64,000 nt of DNA from Limnephilus marmoratus (GCA_917880885.1 OU862916.1:48520831-48584830), one strand, 5' to 3'; numbered from the stretch's first letter, positions 43,046 through 54,450 are shown. The notes: a model not told the origin generated them from the sequence alone. Numbers and translations: made by a program.

Positions 43046-45755
43046 TTTTTTTTCCGTCTGTTATTTTTTTGTTATATTACACACCGTATTATTAAATAAC
43101 AATATTGTTGATATTGTTGAGTCCTTTCCCGCAAATTAACAGGTGTGAGCAGAGTAAATGTCTGGAGTGTTGCGTTAATAACAGGAAATACCTGCAGGCC
43201 ACCATACCTACCTAAAAGCTACAAAGCTTTCGTGGTATCCTGCATTTAATGATAATTTGGCTCTTTGATATATAAACTCTATCAAAGAGCTTTTATCTTT
43301 GTTACGTGCTCTGTGCTTTAGTTGTCGTTCTAGTTGCATGAAGGTAATATTAAGGGAATAATAAAATAACTTTATTATTTATGTCTTACTTACTCCGCTT
43401 ACTGGTTAATACCTACGAAATATTTCTTATTCAAAAGTTAAATTTAGCTTTATTATCACGAATAGTGAGTATTTATGTCGGAGTAGACGAAAAAATATAA
43501 ATATTTCATTTTAATTTTTGTTAAAATTAATTCACTACCGCATTATACGTCATTTTTACAAATAATTTTTATATTAAATTTCGTGGACAATCAATCAATG
43601 CTGCCAATCATGGAAAAAATATTATTTCCATGTATAACAATAATTTATGCATGTTATGAACTGAATATAAACCAATTGAATTGGCTTAGCAGGACTTGTT
43701 TGTTGATTTTAATATGTATATCTGTTCTTTCAATAAAAAAAAAAAAATTTTAAAAAAAAATTAAAAAAATGCATTTTTAACAAGTTTGTAACTGTATTTA
43801 TAACAGAAGAACATGGAAAGAAAGGTATTAGAATAATTAGACAAACCCTGCTTGCCAAACAAACCATTCAAAGCTTGGGATGTACATCTAAATGATGATG
43901 ACATGCAGCTTTCGCAGCTTAAACCTTAACCCAATAATACTACGAATAAATCGAAGTAGGTACTTTTTTGTTTTTATTTTGACAAGAATTTATTTCATAA
44001 AATTGGTCAAAGGTCATATTTGATTGTCTATTAGTTAAAAAATGAATATTCCGTATTATCCGTTTACCGAACTTCAACAACACGAACGTTCCGTATTATC
44101 TGCGAGGTGGGCTTATACATTTTTACCATAACTTTAATTGTAACAAATTTAGTAAGAGGATCAGTGACCTACGTGGAATTAGTATTTTTCAAAAAAACCC
44201 TATTAATTTTTCATATAAGGTTTGCAAATAAGTTTTTAAAATATAATAGGTTTTGTAAGATCCACTTATTTTCTTGGTAAAATTCACTTCCTTATTAAAT
44301 TTCTCCTGATGTTTGTTCGGAGGATTTTACAACATCCGATTCATTTATTGCGTTTTTTTTATTGCAGAGTAAATATAGCAAATACTATCGTTGCAGCCAA
44401 TAATGCTGTAAAATAACAGGGCTCGCAGTTCATGAATACGACCTGTATGTAGTTGTGCAAGATCAACAGTAGTGATATCTGATGTCCTTTCAATGTAGTC
44501 TCGATGCATTGTCTATTTACTCTATTTGAACAAAGGAATAAACAGCTGCAACATTTTCATTTCCACCAGTGGATGAGAGGATAAAGGATATACCAAAGTA
44601 AACATCATGGCTTTAAAATGGACGATTTTAAATTAATTCGCTTTGATTTTCAAAATGAATTAACCCGGGACAGGAGTGACAGGTCACAGTGTAAACACGT
44701 CACGTATATCACGACACACCGTGAACGCCCGTCATAATACGCGATGAAATATGGTGTTACAGTACTAATAAAAGGTCAACTTTTTAATTTTACAGATAGC
44801 CTTTATTTTTTTTTTTTAATTCATAAATTTTTTATTAGTTACAGATATTTGTTTTTTTGGCTACCACACTGGGCTCATGCCCGTGTTATGGTAGTCGTAC
44901 AGTTAATATGTATTTAAATTAATACAAATACTATTTTATTAAAACAGATGATTAAAAATACTAAATAAAAATTATGAAATATTTAAAAATAAGTGAAAAA
45001 TAAAGAGAAAAAAGATCATATTTTAATGAAAAGTAGAAATAAAAATGAAAATTCAAATTTTGAAATACAAAAATTAATAATAAAGATTAAATGTTAAGAA
45101 CTCAAGTGTTCTATACAAATATATAAAATAAAACATATAAGTATATAAATTAAAATAAAAAAATAAATAAAATTTAGTGAAAAAATTAAGAGAAAAAAAA
45201 TAACAACATTTTATAGAAAAATAGAAATAAAATGGAAATTACAATTTTGAAATCCAAAAATTAATAATTAAAATGTAGTGTTAAGAACAGTTTGTTTTTA
45301 ACACTACATTTTTTTTTGTTTCTAAATTATGTTTTGTCATCGGAATAGAATATTTTGTGAAAATCAAATATTTTCAATTGAGGTAGAAACGGTTCCTGAA
45401 ATCCGGTTTCTTTTGACTTATACATTATCGGCGTTGCTACAAATAATAAAAATCTCACCGATTTGTTAACATAATTAAAAAGATTTCAATATTTTTAAGG
45501 TAGGTAAGCCTAATTGAACAAAGTACAAATATTTTAGCCTTCGCATAAAAATGTGTCGACTATACATGAACTGTGAATGTACTTTTATAACAAAAAAAAA
45601 TAAATAAATATAATTGGATACAGTGTGCTATGGTAGACATTTTCACGCCAATAGTTTAATTTATGCCTATACAAATTTAATAACAAATACAAATTTATGC
45701 ATAAAATCCTGCTATTGCTAAAAATATATATTACGATTGTTGGTTAATTATAATA
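43045..45755. other. Long AT-rich interval with LINE-like tail hairpin
   Basis: About 2.7 kb without a recognised gene. Noted inside: an 11-bp inverted repeat GCTCTTTGATA/TATCAAAGAGC (43259-43294), and a CTACCACACTGGGCTCATGC...GTGTTATGGTAG stem-loop (about 44863-44897) next to an A/T tail, which resembles a LINE 3' end. There is also a long A-rich tract with AAATAAA/AAATTTT segments (44900-45260). Confidence 0.4.
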
Positions 45756-45758
45756 TGT

Positions 45759-46138
45759 ACCGCCGGCGTGGTCTAGCGGTAAGGCTCGTGACTCCCAATC
45801 CGACGTGGGCAAATAAATTTGATTTGAATAATTTGTGTTATTTCACAATTAATTCATTAAAAATAATGTATGTTATATGTATTTGAAGATACTCTCAATA
45901 CCGCCCTGGTGTAAGACCACCATTCAGAATTGTAACTTTGCTTGAAATGATGTTAGCCGTGTTTGGTGACCAGATCTGAATAGCCAGGTACTTTCCCATC
46001 TTCCTCTTCCCCATCTCCTTCCCCTCCCCATTACCTTCAGCCTCACAACGTACCGCAATTGGGGATACCACAGTCTCACTGGCTAAAGACGGGAGCAGCT
46101 GAGACTCTTGTGAGTATTACTATAAAAAAAAAAATTAA
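45759..46138 (+). mobile_element. SINE family A, near full length with deleted B box
   Basis: The head shows CCGGCGTGGTCTAGCGGTAAGG (A box GGTCTAGCGG), but the region expected to hold the B box is deleted: it jumps from CAATCCGACG to TGGGCAAATAAATTTG. The body and the end GACGGGAGCAGCTGAGACTC are present, followed by A-rich sequence. Without a B box it could not be transcribed as a standard SINE. Confidence 0.85.
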
Positions 46139-46324
46139 AAATGTTTAACTTTTGTATAGTTTTTTTTTTTAAATCAGCGCGCCTCTCTGTCATTCGTATT
46201 TACAGATTTCCCTTTCAAATTAGCTTCAATAATCCTTTGAACGCTTATAACGGAGCCTTTTATATCTTATCTGGTAGAAACTGTGGTGAAAAAAGTGTAC
46301 AGTGGAAATGTAAAAAGTTCATGA

Positions 46325-46560
46325 AAGCTAAAAGAAAAAAATACAATTGTGTAATTTCAACGCGGTAGAAGTGAAACTAGAAAGTGGCTCGATGTCACTT
46401 TCTTTTCTTTTGATTGTTTGACGATTAAATATTGATTTCACAAAATAAAAAAATAAATTTTGGATTTCGTAGTTCGTTGATGTCTGTCTCTCTGGCCGCT
46501 GAGACTTGTCAGGCACCTTGCCAACTACGCTATGGAAGGCACGCGCCGAGGTGCGAATTG
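46325..46560 (-). mobile_element. tRNA-derived SINE family B (copy 3)
   Basis: On the minus strand the head has a good A box, TAGCGTAGTTGGCAAGG, then GGCCAGAGAGACAGACATC. The B box is shortened (AACGAACTACGAAATCC). The body and the end CTAGTTTCACTTCTACCGCG are present. Confidence 0.7.
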
Positions 46561-47220
46561 ATAGCATTATATTGGAACTGATTATTTGTGTAGAACTGAG
46601 TTGTGAGGCTTTTCCATTCCACCCGAATTTCAGGTCACTGACGGCTGAACTAAAGAAGTTTAATTTTAAAAAAACAATACCATTAAAAAACACCATATCT
46701 ACTAAGCTACGGGGGTAGCAAAAGGTTTGATTAAATGCTTTGCTTAATTTGTTCTACAAATCTGTAGAAGTTTCAAAAACAACTTCAAGTACCACTACAA
46801 TACCACTTTATGCAGAAACTGAATCGCTAACTCGTCCGCTTAGGTCGCTTGCTAACTGCGACAAATGTGCATTAAATAGAAATCGTGCATTCGGCATATG
46901 CGCACAAACAGCATATATAATATGTAAACAAATTTTCGTATTTGCATCAGAGCGTTAATTACGCTTATTTGCAGTGATGCAAATTAGTCGTTCGGAGGTT
47001 AACCGAGAACAGTGCAGCATCCCGGAGCAAAGCCAAATATTGAATTTTGATTAATTCAAAGGAAGAGTCAACAGAAATTCACACAATTCAGGAATAGCGG
47101 TTTTGGGAAAATGCCCTTTTTATTAGGTAAACTACACATTATTCACGTTGTTTTAACCACTAAATCGAGTTCAACTGCTTCCAATTAACATTTATTCCTA
47201 GAATAATAAAATACTTATTG
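46560..47220. other. Unassigned interval
   Basis: No domain recognised. An open frame of 72 codons (46740-46958, +) lacks a known motif. Confidence 0.4.
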
Positions 47221-47432
47221 CTTACAGTACACGACATCCGGAAACATGAAGTACAAGCAAGTATTAGAGATGCCACGAATAGTGATTTTGCCGAATACCG
47301 AATATTCGGCTGGGCTCTCGACCAAAGCGCCGAACGTTCGGCGGCCGAATATCCGGCGACACTTAGTACATTTCGCAAACTGTTTTCATGTAAAAAATCA
47401 ATTACATTTGAACAAATCATATTGATTTTGAC

Positions 47433-47675
47433 ATGGAAACTGTTCGCATAAATCGGAAAGCAGACCCATACAAGTGGTGGTCAGCAAACACAAAACAGTA
47501 TCCAAGCCTAGCAAAATTTGCTAAGATTTTTTTTTATCATCTCCCGGTAGAAGTATATTTTAGGGAACGGTTATTTTCAGAAATAGGTGTAATTTATCAA
47601 GAAAAACGCAATCGTTTTCTATCAACAAATGCTAAAAAAGTTGTTTTAGTTTATCATATCATAACTGACCACTGA
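47433..47675 (+). CDS. hAT transposase C-terminal dimerisation domain (truncated)
   Basis: The 80-residue frame reads KADPYKWWSANTKQYPSLAK, then HLPVEVYFRERLFSEIGVIY and EKRNRFLSTNAKKVV. The DPxxWW, YPxLaxxA, ERLFS and kRnrL patterns define the hAT dimerisation (hATC) domain. The usual serine-rich 'SS' before ERLFS is replaced by VYFR. The catalytic DDE and zinc-finger parts are missing, so it is not an active transposase. The start Met is only where the frame opens. Confidence 0.85.
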   Translation: METVRINRKADPYKWWSANTKQYPSLAKFAKIFFYHLPVEVYFRERLFSEIGVIYQEKRNRFLSTNAKKVVLVYHIITDH

Positions 47676-47724
47676 TAGATTTTAAGTATTAAATATGCAA
47701 TTATTTTGTTGAAATAACAAAAAA

Positions 47725-47868
47725 ATTGTGAGTAATATTTTATTTATTATTCGTTTTTTTCATGATTTGGTATTCGGTCTTCGGCCGAATGGTTCGCAAT
47801 ATTCGGCCGAATACCGAATACCAAATCATGAAAAAACGAATAATAAATAAAATATTACTCACAATTTT
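47725..47868. repeat. Large palindrome in the hAT 3' region
   Basis: AATTGTGAGTAATATTTTAT...TTCGGCCGAAT at left is matched by its reverse complement ending at AATATTACTCACAATT. Arms are ~65 bp, around a GGTTCGCAAT spacer. A third ATTCGGCCGAATGG block follows at about 47885. Confidence 0.8.
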
Positions 47869-48438
47869 TTACTATTCGGTATTCGGCCGAATGGTTCGCA
47901 ATATTTGGCCGAATACTGAATAATAAAAAAAGTAGCCGAATAGGCCGAATACCGAATAGTATCCACATATTCGTGGCATCTCTAACTTTCATAGTTTCAA
48001 GAGAAGAATAATCGATGAATAAATATAGTATCTAAAGAGTTTTTTTTTATTATGATGTAATTTTTTTTAAATTCATTAAAAAAATATTATTTGGAAATAA
48101 ATAAATAAAAAGTAATTTCCAATGTCGAATTATTAGGTGACATAGAAACCCTTATTAGGGAGTATAAAGTATCGGGCCAATATATCGGCATACCGGTTAA
48201 TGAAGTGGTTATACAGGCAAGGTCAAACGGCTTACCACATACGATAGACTCGTTATAGTCTCACATACTCACAATATAATGTGGAAAGTAAGGAACACTC
48301 TTTTGTTTGCAGCGATTTTCAATAATTTCTCAATTCAAAAGTTTATTCCTGTGTGATAAAGATAGACAATCAAATAATGTGTATGTATGAATGGCACGGA
48401 TACATTAGCGGGCGGCGTATTAATTTCTTTGCCGAATA

Positions 48439-48472
48439 CTGCTTTCACATCACGGGTGTGATGTGAAAGCAG
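48439..48472. repeat. Perfect 15-bp hairpin
   Basis: CTGCTTTCACATCAC, a 4-nt GGGT loop, and the exact reverse complement. No terminator or gene context explains it. Confidence 0.8.
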
Positions 48473-48635
48473 TGAGATAACAAGATACTCTCACTCGGTT
48501 ACACTACGCACAGGGGAGGGTAAAGGCGGGTAAAACAAGACACACGGGCAATTTTTTTTTATTATAATTATATGAGTTATCATTAGTAATACAATATTGG
48601 TACTATTATAGTAGTATTGTTAAAAACATATTTTA

Positions 48636-49380
48636 TTATACAGTACAGGTCATAGGTTCAAATGAGTATACAAATCTATTTACAATTTTCATCAACGACA
48701 TTATAAAACGCTTTCCTTTGACCGTGGTATGTAAATCGTCTTTATTGAAATGAACTGAACATATTGTGCTGTAAAGCGAAGGTGTCCAATCATGTTCGCA
48801 TCTTTGAATGCGAACAACAGTGGTCCATTTCTGTCGTCGTAGTTGATCACGGGGAAACCTAAAATTCATATTTGATAAGTCATAATAAATTTATATTGAA
48901 TTAATTGTCATTTTACGTTTATAAAGTCACAGCGTAAATTATAATTATTAATAGAGCTTAACTACAACTAGCGTGTTTACGTATATTAAATTATAGTGTC
49001 TTGTCATTGTCAGCAAGGAAGCTCGGTTCGAGCGTTATGAGTTATGACAATTCAAACATAATTAAATTAATTAACGATTTACCCTGTGTACGTTTTACCC
49101 CATCTTTCCCAATAGAAGAAAACTTGTGCGGGACGCTGTGTGAACCGACCTACTGTTAGCAGGTTGTCTTTGTTATGCTCGTTACTTTTTGATGCAACGT
49201 TCTCTGTCTCGTAATGTCGTGTAAAACCGCGAGCGGGAAACATGAAAATTTATTGTAATATTTTGTAATAATCGATAATATTAAGTAATTTGCGTGTACT
49301 TACAAATGAAGTGTTATTCCTTCGCCTTTACTATTATTTGCAGTGTAATTGAAACATTTTCTCATCACACAGGAGGGCAT
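48636..49380 (-). CDS. THAP-domain protein, first two exons (joined 49380-49304 and 48858-48636)
   Basis: Exon 1 starts at ATG 49380 (MPSCVMRKCFNYT...) and ends at 49304 before GTAAGT. Exon 2 begins at 48858 after TTTTAG, and the reading frame continues: HL-FPRDQLRRQKWTTVV. The joined product shows a complete THAP zinc finger: Cys4 and Cys9, FPRD, KW, and CSVHF with Cys59 and His62. THAP domains bind DNA and occur in host regulators and in P-element-type transposases. The intron is 445 bp. The frame runs to a stop at 48636 (99 residues), but a further splice (for example GTAAAT near 48682) could extend it. No AVPT-like block is clear after the finger. Confidence 0.75.
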
Positions 49381-49399
49381 TTTGACACTTTTTAAAATG

Positions 49400-50090
49400 C
49401 AATCTACTTACTGGTAAGTACTGGTAAGACGCAACCTTACTCGACGCGTAGCAGTTTAGTACTAAAGTACTAGATATCGAGACCGGTACAATTGTCTTGC
49501 GATTGTCTTCCCACTTTGAGATTTCTACCCCTCGTCTAATATAGTATGTAACGTCATTGCATACGAGTATTTCGGAAGACCGATCTTATGTAAATAAGGA
49601 GCCAATTTCACTCAGTGTATTGGTCCGGGTCGAGGTGACATTGCTAGCAGTCCACAAGGACTTATGGGAATCGGAGATATAACCACTCAAGCAATAACTA
49701 ACCACATTTGGTAGCAAGTGAATCAAATTAGGGTAGCTGTAAATGGGTGATTTCTATGAATTAAAATAAATTTATTTAGAACTTTCTGCAGTCAATATAT
49801 ATTTTATTTAGTTGCTGGCATCGAACACCAAAAGTTTTCATAGTTTTTCCTCTCGTAGAATATTCTAGAACAGTAGTACTTAACCGCGTTGGAGGTACTC
49901 ACCCTCACCAGTTTCATATGCTCATTCACCGAACCCTTCTCACCACCACTCATTCACCGAATCATATTAGTCGGGGGTGTCTTGACCTCCGCCGAACCCG
50001 TGAGATTGACTCATCGAATCTCTGGGGTTCGATCGAATTCTGGTTAAGAACCACTGTTCTAGATATCATTTTACACCGTGTAGTCAATTT
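49400..50090. other. Upstream side of the THAP gene, unassigned
   Basis: This lies 5' of the THAP start on the minus strand. I see no clear TATA/initiator arrangement I would rely on. Confidence 0.35.
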
Positions 50091-50095
50091 ACAAT

Positions 50096-50405
50096 ATGGG
50101 AGGCGGGAATGGGTACCGCCGCCCCGGGAACCTTTATTGGATAACCAACACTTCTGTTATAGGTCACCCCAAGTGGTTCGCTACGTTTGGTGATTTAGCA
50201 GGGGTGCCCAGGTTCATGGGGTGAGGTTTGTCTAGGTCTTGGAGGCGGATTCCTACCCACCCCTTAAACCCTTTTCCTTCCCAGAACTCTCCTCTCGTTC
50301 CATTCCTTAAAAAAACCCTCCACACATCATCTCCAAAGATGACATAGGCCCTGAAGGAAATTATTTAACCTCAGGGCCTCCTGTGTGGTGCTCGTGTAAA
50401 AAAAA
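50096..50405 (+). mobile_element. Family X element with internal deletion
   Basis: GGGAGGCGGGAATGGGTACC...GCAGGGGTGCCCAGGTTCAT is followed directly by GGCGGATTCCTACCCACCCC, so the CTCTCTCG/GCACCGCAGTG middle is missing. It ends CACACATCATCTCCAAAGAT...CTCCTGTGTGGTGCTCGTG, the shared tail, and a poly(A) run. Confidence 0.75.
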
Positions 50406-50746
50406 ATCTGCATGTAAACGCCATGAAAATTGAATATCGGGTTACATGTCACAATTGTTTTTTTTTTTATATTTCTGTGACTATACATATTTCCAGTAGA
50501 CCAGAGACGACACGGAATTAGTAACATTCAATATTGCCACAAATAACTACAAGGTGCAATTTTAAATACCAAAAATTAAAAATATTAATACCTTATAAAT
50601 ATAGGATAAACGGAAAAACTAATATATTTGGATTCTATGGCTTTAAATCAAATTAAGCAGTTTATGTTTTTTGTCCGTATTAAAATTCGGAGCTATCATT
50701 TATGGAATGGGTGCGGCTGATTCCAAACCAGAACGACCAGGCACCC

Positions 50747-50983
50747 TAGCACAGTCGATCGATGAGGATTGCTAGGATAACTTTAGGTAACTTCTCATCG
50801 TTCTGATGACTGCAAATCGCCAACGAATTAGTTACAGTTCACAATGACTAAGTGTTCTTAATACATTCAATGTCTACTGTTGTTTGTACGTTGGCGATCT
50901 GCTGTTGTCCTAGGGAACGATGAGAAGTTACTGACAGTTATCTTATCAATCCTTATCGATCGACCTTGCTAGGGGGCCAGATA
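50747..50983. mobile_element. CTAGCA-type MITE, copy 2
   Basis: Inverted ends CCTAGCACAGTCGATCGATG and ATCGATCGACCTTGCTAGG are followed inward by AGGATTG/CAATCCT and AACTTCTCATCG/CGATGAGAAGTT, so the arms reach ~60 bp. The middle AGTTCACAATGACTAAGTG is shared with copy 1 at 36447. Confidence 0.75.
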
Positions 50984-50999
50984 TGTCTAACGTTCAAGT

Positions 51000-51580
51000 T
51001 TTAGATGAGTTAAGAAATGAAGATGGATTACGGAGACAACGCGCGTGATTTCACTTATCTATCTCATGTATGTCCAGTGGGCATACTTGAGATTAACCCC
51101 ATTTAGTATCGCACATCGCACGTAAGTTAGTTGGTCAGACAATCTGTCAGCTGCCACAAGCACGTCTCTTAAAGCTCTTTTTTGTGAAGAAATGCCTTCC
51201 TGTGCTTTTGAGAGGTGAAAAAATCATTCGCGAGCAAAAAACAGATCTTGTGGAGTTTCTTTCCATTCGTAAATACATCCAAACCGCAGATTATTTCAAT
51301 AACTATATTTGTTCACAAGTTTTTAGCTACCAAAGACAATAAATGTCAAAATAAAATTAAGTGAGATAGTGAACGTAGCATCGCATAAAAAAACTCAACC
51401 TACTGACAGTAAATCGTCTCTAACGCTGCATGTAAGCGAGTGAGTGTATCTTGACATCTCGGTCACATCCGTAAATGTAGAATCTAGAATTCGCCGCAAA
51501 TTTTAAGTGTGTAAACACTGCCATGTTCATATATTCTTCAAACGTCTCTCTTTATCGTGAACAACGTTTGTAATAAAAAA
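51000..51580. other. Unassigned interval
   Basis: No gene or recognised repeat. Confidence 0.4.
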
Positions 51581-51584
51581 AAAA

Positions 51585-52090
51585 ATCTCTTTCTCCGATG
51601 GCGCTACAGCCTATATCGAGCTTTGGTCTACCGCAACATTCGCCTCCAACTCCCCCTGTCCTCTGCGATTGACTTCCAGTTTGTTACCTGGAGAAGCTGT
51701 GCTGCATCCCCTCTTACCTCGTCTTCCCACCACAGTCTGGGTTTTCTCACTTTTCTCTTTGCAGCTAGGTTTCCAGTCCTAATTCTTTTTGGGACGCGTG
51801 TGTCCGGCATTCTCTGTACATGCCCAGCCCTTCTCAACCTGAGGAGTCTCATATGGGCTGAGATGTTAGGGGTCTGATATATATCATACAATATTGTTGT
51901 GCCGGATGCGCCGCTGATCGCCCTCTTCACGGATACACATATTCTTCTAAACACTTGCCTTTCAAAAGTATCCAGCATTTCAGCCATCTTTGCCGTCAGT
52001 GTCAGCGCCCCACATCCATATGCCAATACAGTTCTAACAATGGTCTTATATATGGTTACTTTGGTTTTCCTGTGGACGCTACATTACTGA
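51585..52090 (-). pseudogene. RTE-like LINE C-terminal region
   Basis: A minus-strand frame from about 52085 reads HRKTKVTIYKTIVRTVLAYG, MLDTFERQVFRRI, TPNISAHMRLLRLRRAGHVQ and WWEDEVRGDAAQLLQVTNWK, and ends EDRGSWRRMLR at 51628. This is the RT-linked C-terminus seen in RTE-type LINEs (LR.aGHV.RM.d...WW.D). The 3' end follows shortly as GCTGTAGCGCCATCGGAG and an A/T run. The frame is open, but there is no RT core, so it is a 5'-truncated copy. Confidence 0.8.
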
Positions 52091-52099
52091 AACACTGAA

Positions 52100-52550
52100 A
52101 TGAAGAATACGCGGGAAATATTAGCGTATTCGTTACTAGCCACATTTTGGATTAATTTTGTGAGACTCAACTTATCTATTTGTATTGTGGTGTCATGGCG
52201 TTTTTTTTAAGTACGTTTTCACAAGTTAATTTTCACATTAAAAACGTTATTTAATTCAAATAATCAGTAACAATTTTCAGCGGCAGTTAGTTATTAGTAC
52301 GAAGGAAATTTTGAATATTTGTTCCATAATCTGAATCACACCAAACAAAGAGTCTTGTCGGGTGAACAATCTTGACAACCGGAATCAGAGAATTTGAGGG
52401 TAGTGTGGCCTCGTCCTCTTGGATTAGCATCAATTGTCAGTTAAAACTGAACCAGTGGATTAATCGACATTATATCAAAAATACCTTAACCCAGGCCAGG
52501 ACACTGAAAATTTAAGAATAATTTAAAATACAATAATTACATTGAATTTT
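52100..52550. other. AT-rich interval
   Basis: No gene or recognised repeat. Confidence 0.4.
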
Positions 52551-52569
52551 TTATGTAACATAATCTGAG

Positions 52570-53023
52570 AAAACAAAAATTTTAACAAAACAAAAAAACG
52601 ACTTCAAAAATGCACTAAAAAGTAAAAAAATAATTTCGTATTCTTCTACAACTTCATAATCAACTTACTTTTTCTAATCATCAATATGTAGATACGATTG
52701 TTACTTTTTGAGTCGGTGTCAGTCAAGGTAGGTTTGTAACTACATACATAGTTATAGGTGTAATGTGCTTGTGTCGCACAAGCGACTTGACGAGGCGAGA
52801 GGCGAGAGCGGGGCCGCGGCGACGCGGGGAGCTGTCAAGTACCTTTGAACACGCCGGGCCGGGTACCTTTGCTGACACCGACTCCAAAAATAACAAACGT
52901 ATCTACATATTGATGATTAGAAAAAGTACGTTAATTATGAAGTTGTAGAAGAATACGAACTTATTTTTTTACTTTTTAGTGCATTTTTTAAGTCGTTTTT
53001 TTGTTTTGTTAAAATTTTTGTTT
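52570..53023. mobile_element. Foldback element with ~155-bp inverted arms and GC-rich loop
   Basis: The arms (52570-52728 and 52867-53023) are imperfect reverse complements, from AAACAAAAATTTTAACAAAA inward to GAGTCGGTGTCAG. The loop (52750-52860) is unusually GC-rich (GGCGAGAGCGGGGCCGCGGC). No transposase. Confidence 0.75.
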
Positions 53024-53039
53024 ATTTTTTGATTTTTAG

Positions 53040-53640
53040 TGAATCTGAAGTACACTAACTAATTTGTCTAAATATGGGTAAACCTAGGTACTAAACGTGC
53101 TGCTCATATGAGACAGACATAATTTGACCATAGCGACGTTAGGACCAAATTAAGAGATTCGGCCGAGTTTCGTTAATTTGTCATGGATCCGATAATCAAA
53201 ACCTAACCAAACTCTCATAAAATTACCCTTGAAGTACATCCTTTCCAATACAAAAAGAATCATTGAAATCGGTTGGCGTAATATTGAGTTATTCGTCCAT
53301 TTGTCGCGCACATACTTAATGCAAATTTAAGACTTCTGTGGTTTTCTCATTGATGCCATTGTCAGAACTGGAACAAATTAAAATGGGACCACACGGAAAG
53401 CACCAGCTTTCAAATAAAAAAGAATCATCAATTTCGGTTTAATCCAGTCAAAAGTTCTGAGGTAACAAACATAAAAAAAAAAAAAAAAACAGTCGAATTG
53501 AGAACCTCCTCCTTTTTGAAGTCGTTTAAAAATAGTCAATCATGAACTTAAGGTAATGGGAAAAAAACAGAACATGATGAAGTAATACAGTAGTTAAGAA
53601 TAGGTTAGGTGAGAATGCCATATTGAGATGACTTATTTAT
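53040..53640. mobile_element. Probable end of a dispersed insect repeat
   Basis: Two AAAAAGAATCAT blocks (53258 and 53427), each followed by TCGGTT-type sequence, lie with a TTTCTCCTTTTTGAAGTCG-type end near 53510-53525. These resemble tails of dispersed repeats in moth and butterfly genomes. The full element is not defined. Confidence 0.35.
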
Positions 53641-53654
53641 ATGATGTAATAATT

Positions 53655-53830
53655 TATTATCTCGAATTCAACTGAAATGATTCGGAGACTCCTGCGTTTT
53701 TCCCTCCCATAATATGGGTCTCTTCGAGGCCCGGTTTCACTCCTTCCTTTCCACGAAAAGTACCCCAAAGGTGACATAGTACCTGAGGGAAATTATTTTC
53801 CTCAAACCTGTGGCCTACAATTAAAAAGGG
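53655..53830 (+). pseudogene. LINE family Y tail fragment
   Basis: TATGGGTCTCTTCGAGGCCC...CTCCTTCCTTTCC matches the LFKTHV-to-FLSS segment, and CCAAAGGTGACATAGTACCT...ATTATTTTCCTC matches the shared tail. It is strongly diverged. Confidence 0.5.
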
Positions 53831-54084
53831 AGAAACCAAATATTTACGGTAAGCTTTTACCACAATTGATTTTCTATGTAGATGGTGTTTAACGAATTAA
53901 ACACAATAATAAATACTTTAAGTTGTAAAATACGGTAAGGTTAAGCTAGGTAAGTTTAGAAGAGCTTAGATTAGGTTTTTGTTAACTGTTCACTTTTCTT
54001 CATTCTTTTGCAATGTTCTGTTTTGTCCGTGTTCTGTGTTATCATGGAACTGGAACCTACAGTTGTTTTGTACATCCATACTAT

Positions 54085-54450
54085 ATTAATATTAAAAATG
54101 CGAAATTGCGTGTGTTTGTTTGTTGCTCCCACGCCTAAACCACTAAACCGATTTTAAAATTTCTTTCACCAATAGAAAGTTACATTTTCAGCGAGTAACA
54201 TAGGCTATATATAATGGTAAGCTCTGGCGTAATGAAATTTGTATAAATGAAAATGTATGAATTTTATATATTTCAGCGGCAGGGAGGAAAGGTAAGGGGT
54301 AGGTGGGGTTCGCGGAGAAGGAAGAGACAAGGGAGGGGTAGGCGGGGAAAGTGGAAGGGAACGGGGACGCACGGTAAAAGAGACGCAGGGAGAATCTATT
54401 TATTTCTTTGAATGGCGTTGCAACGCATGCCGGGTTCCAGCTTGTAATAT
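54085..54450 (-). mobile_element. Family Z element (copy 3)
   Basis: On the minus strand: GCTGGAACCCGGCATGCGTTG, CTCCCTGCGTCTCTTTTACC, the pyrimidine tract, TTTCATTACGCCAGAG, AAAATCGGTTTAGTGGTTTA and AACAAACAAACACACGC. It is continuous where copy 2 is split. Confidence 0.75.

Larger units (their letters stand above)
47265..47984 (+). mobile_element. hAT element relic with dimerisation domain
   Basis: Terminal inverted repeats TTAGAGATGCCACGAATA (the TAGAG start is typical of hAT) bound a 720-bp element. An 81-residue frame encodes the hAT C-terminal dimerisation domain, and the 3' part is rich in ATTCGGCCGAATACCGAATA subterminal repeats. The 8-bp flanks (GCAAGTAT and ACTTTCAT) do not match, so the target duplication has decayed or the flank was rearranged. 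It lies next to a mariner-MITE-like end (47225-47260). Confidence 0.75.
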
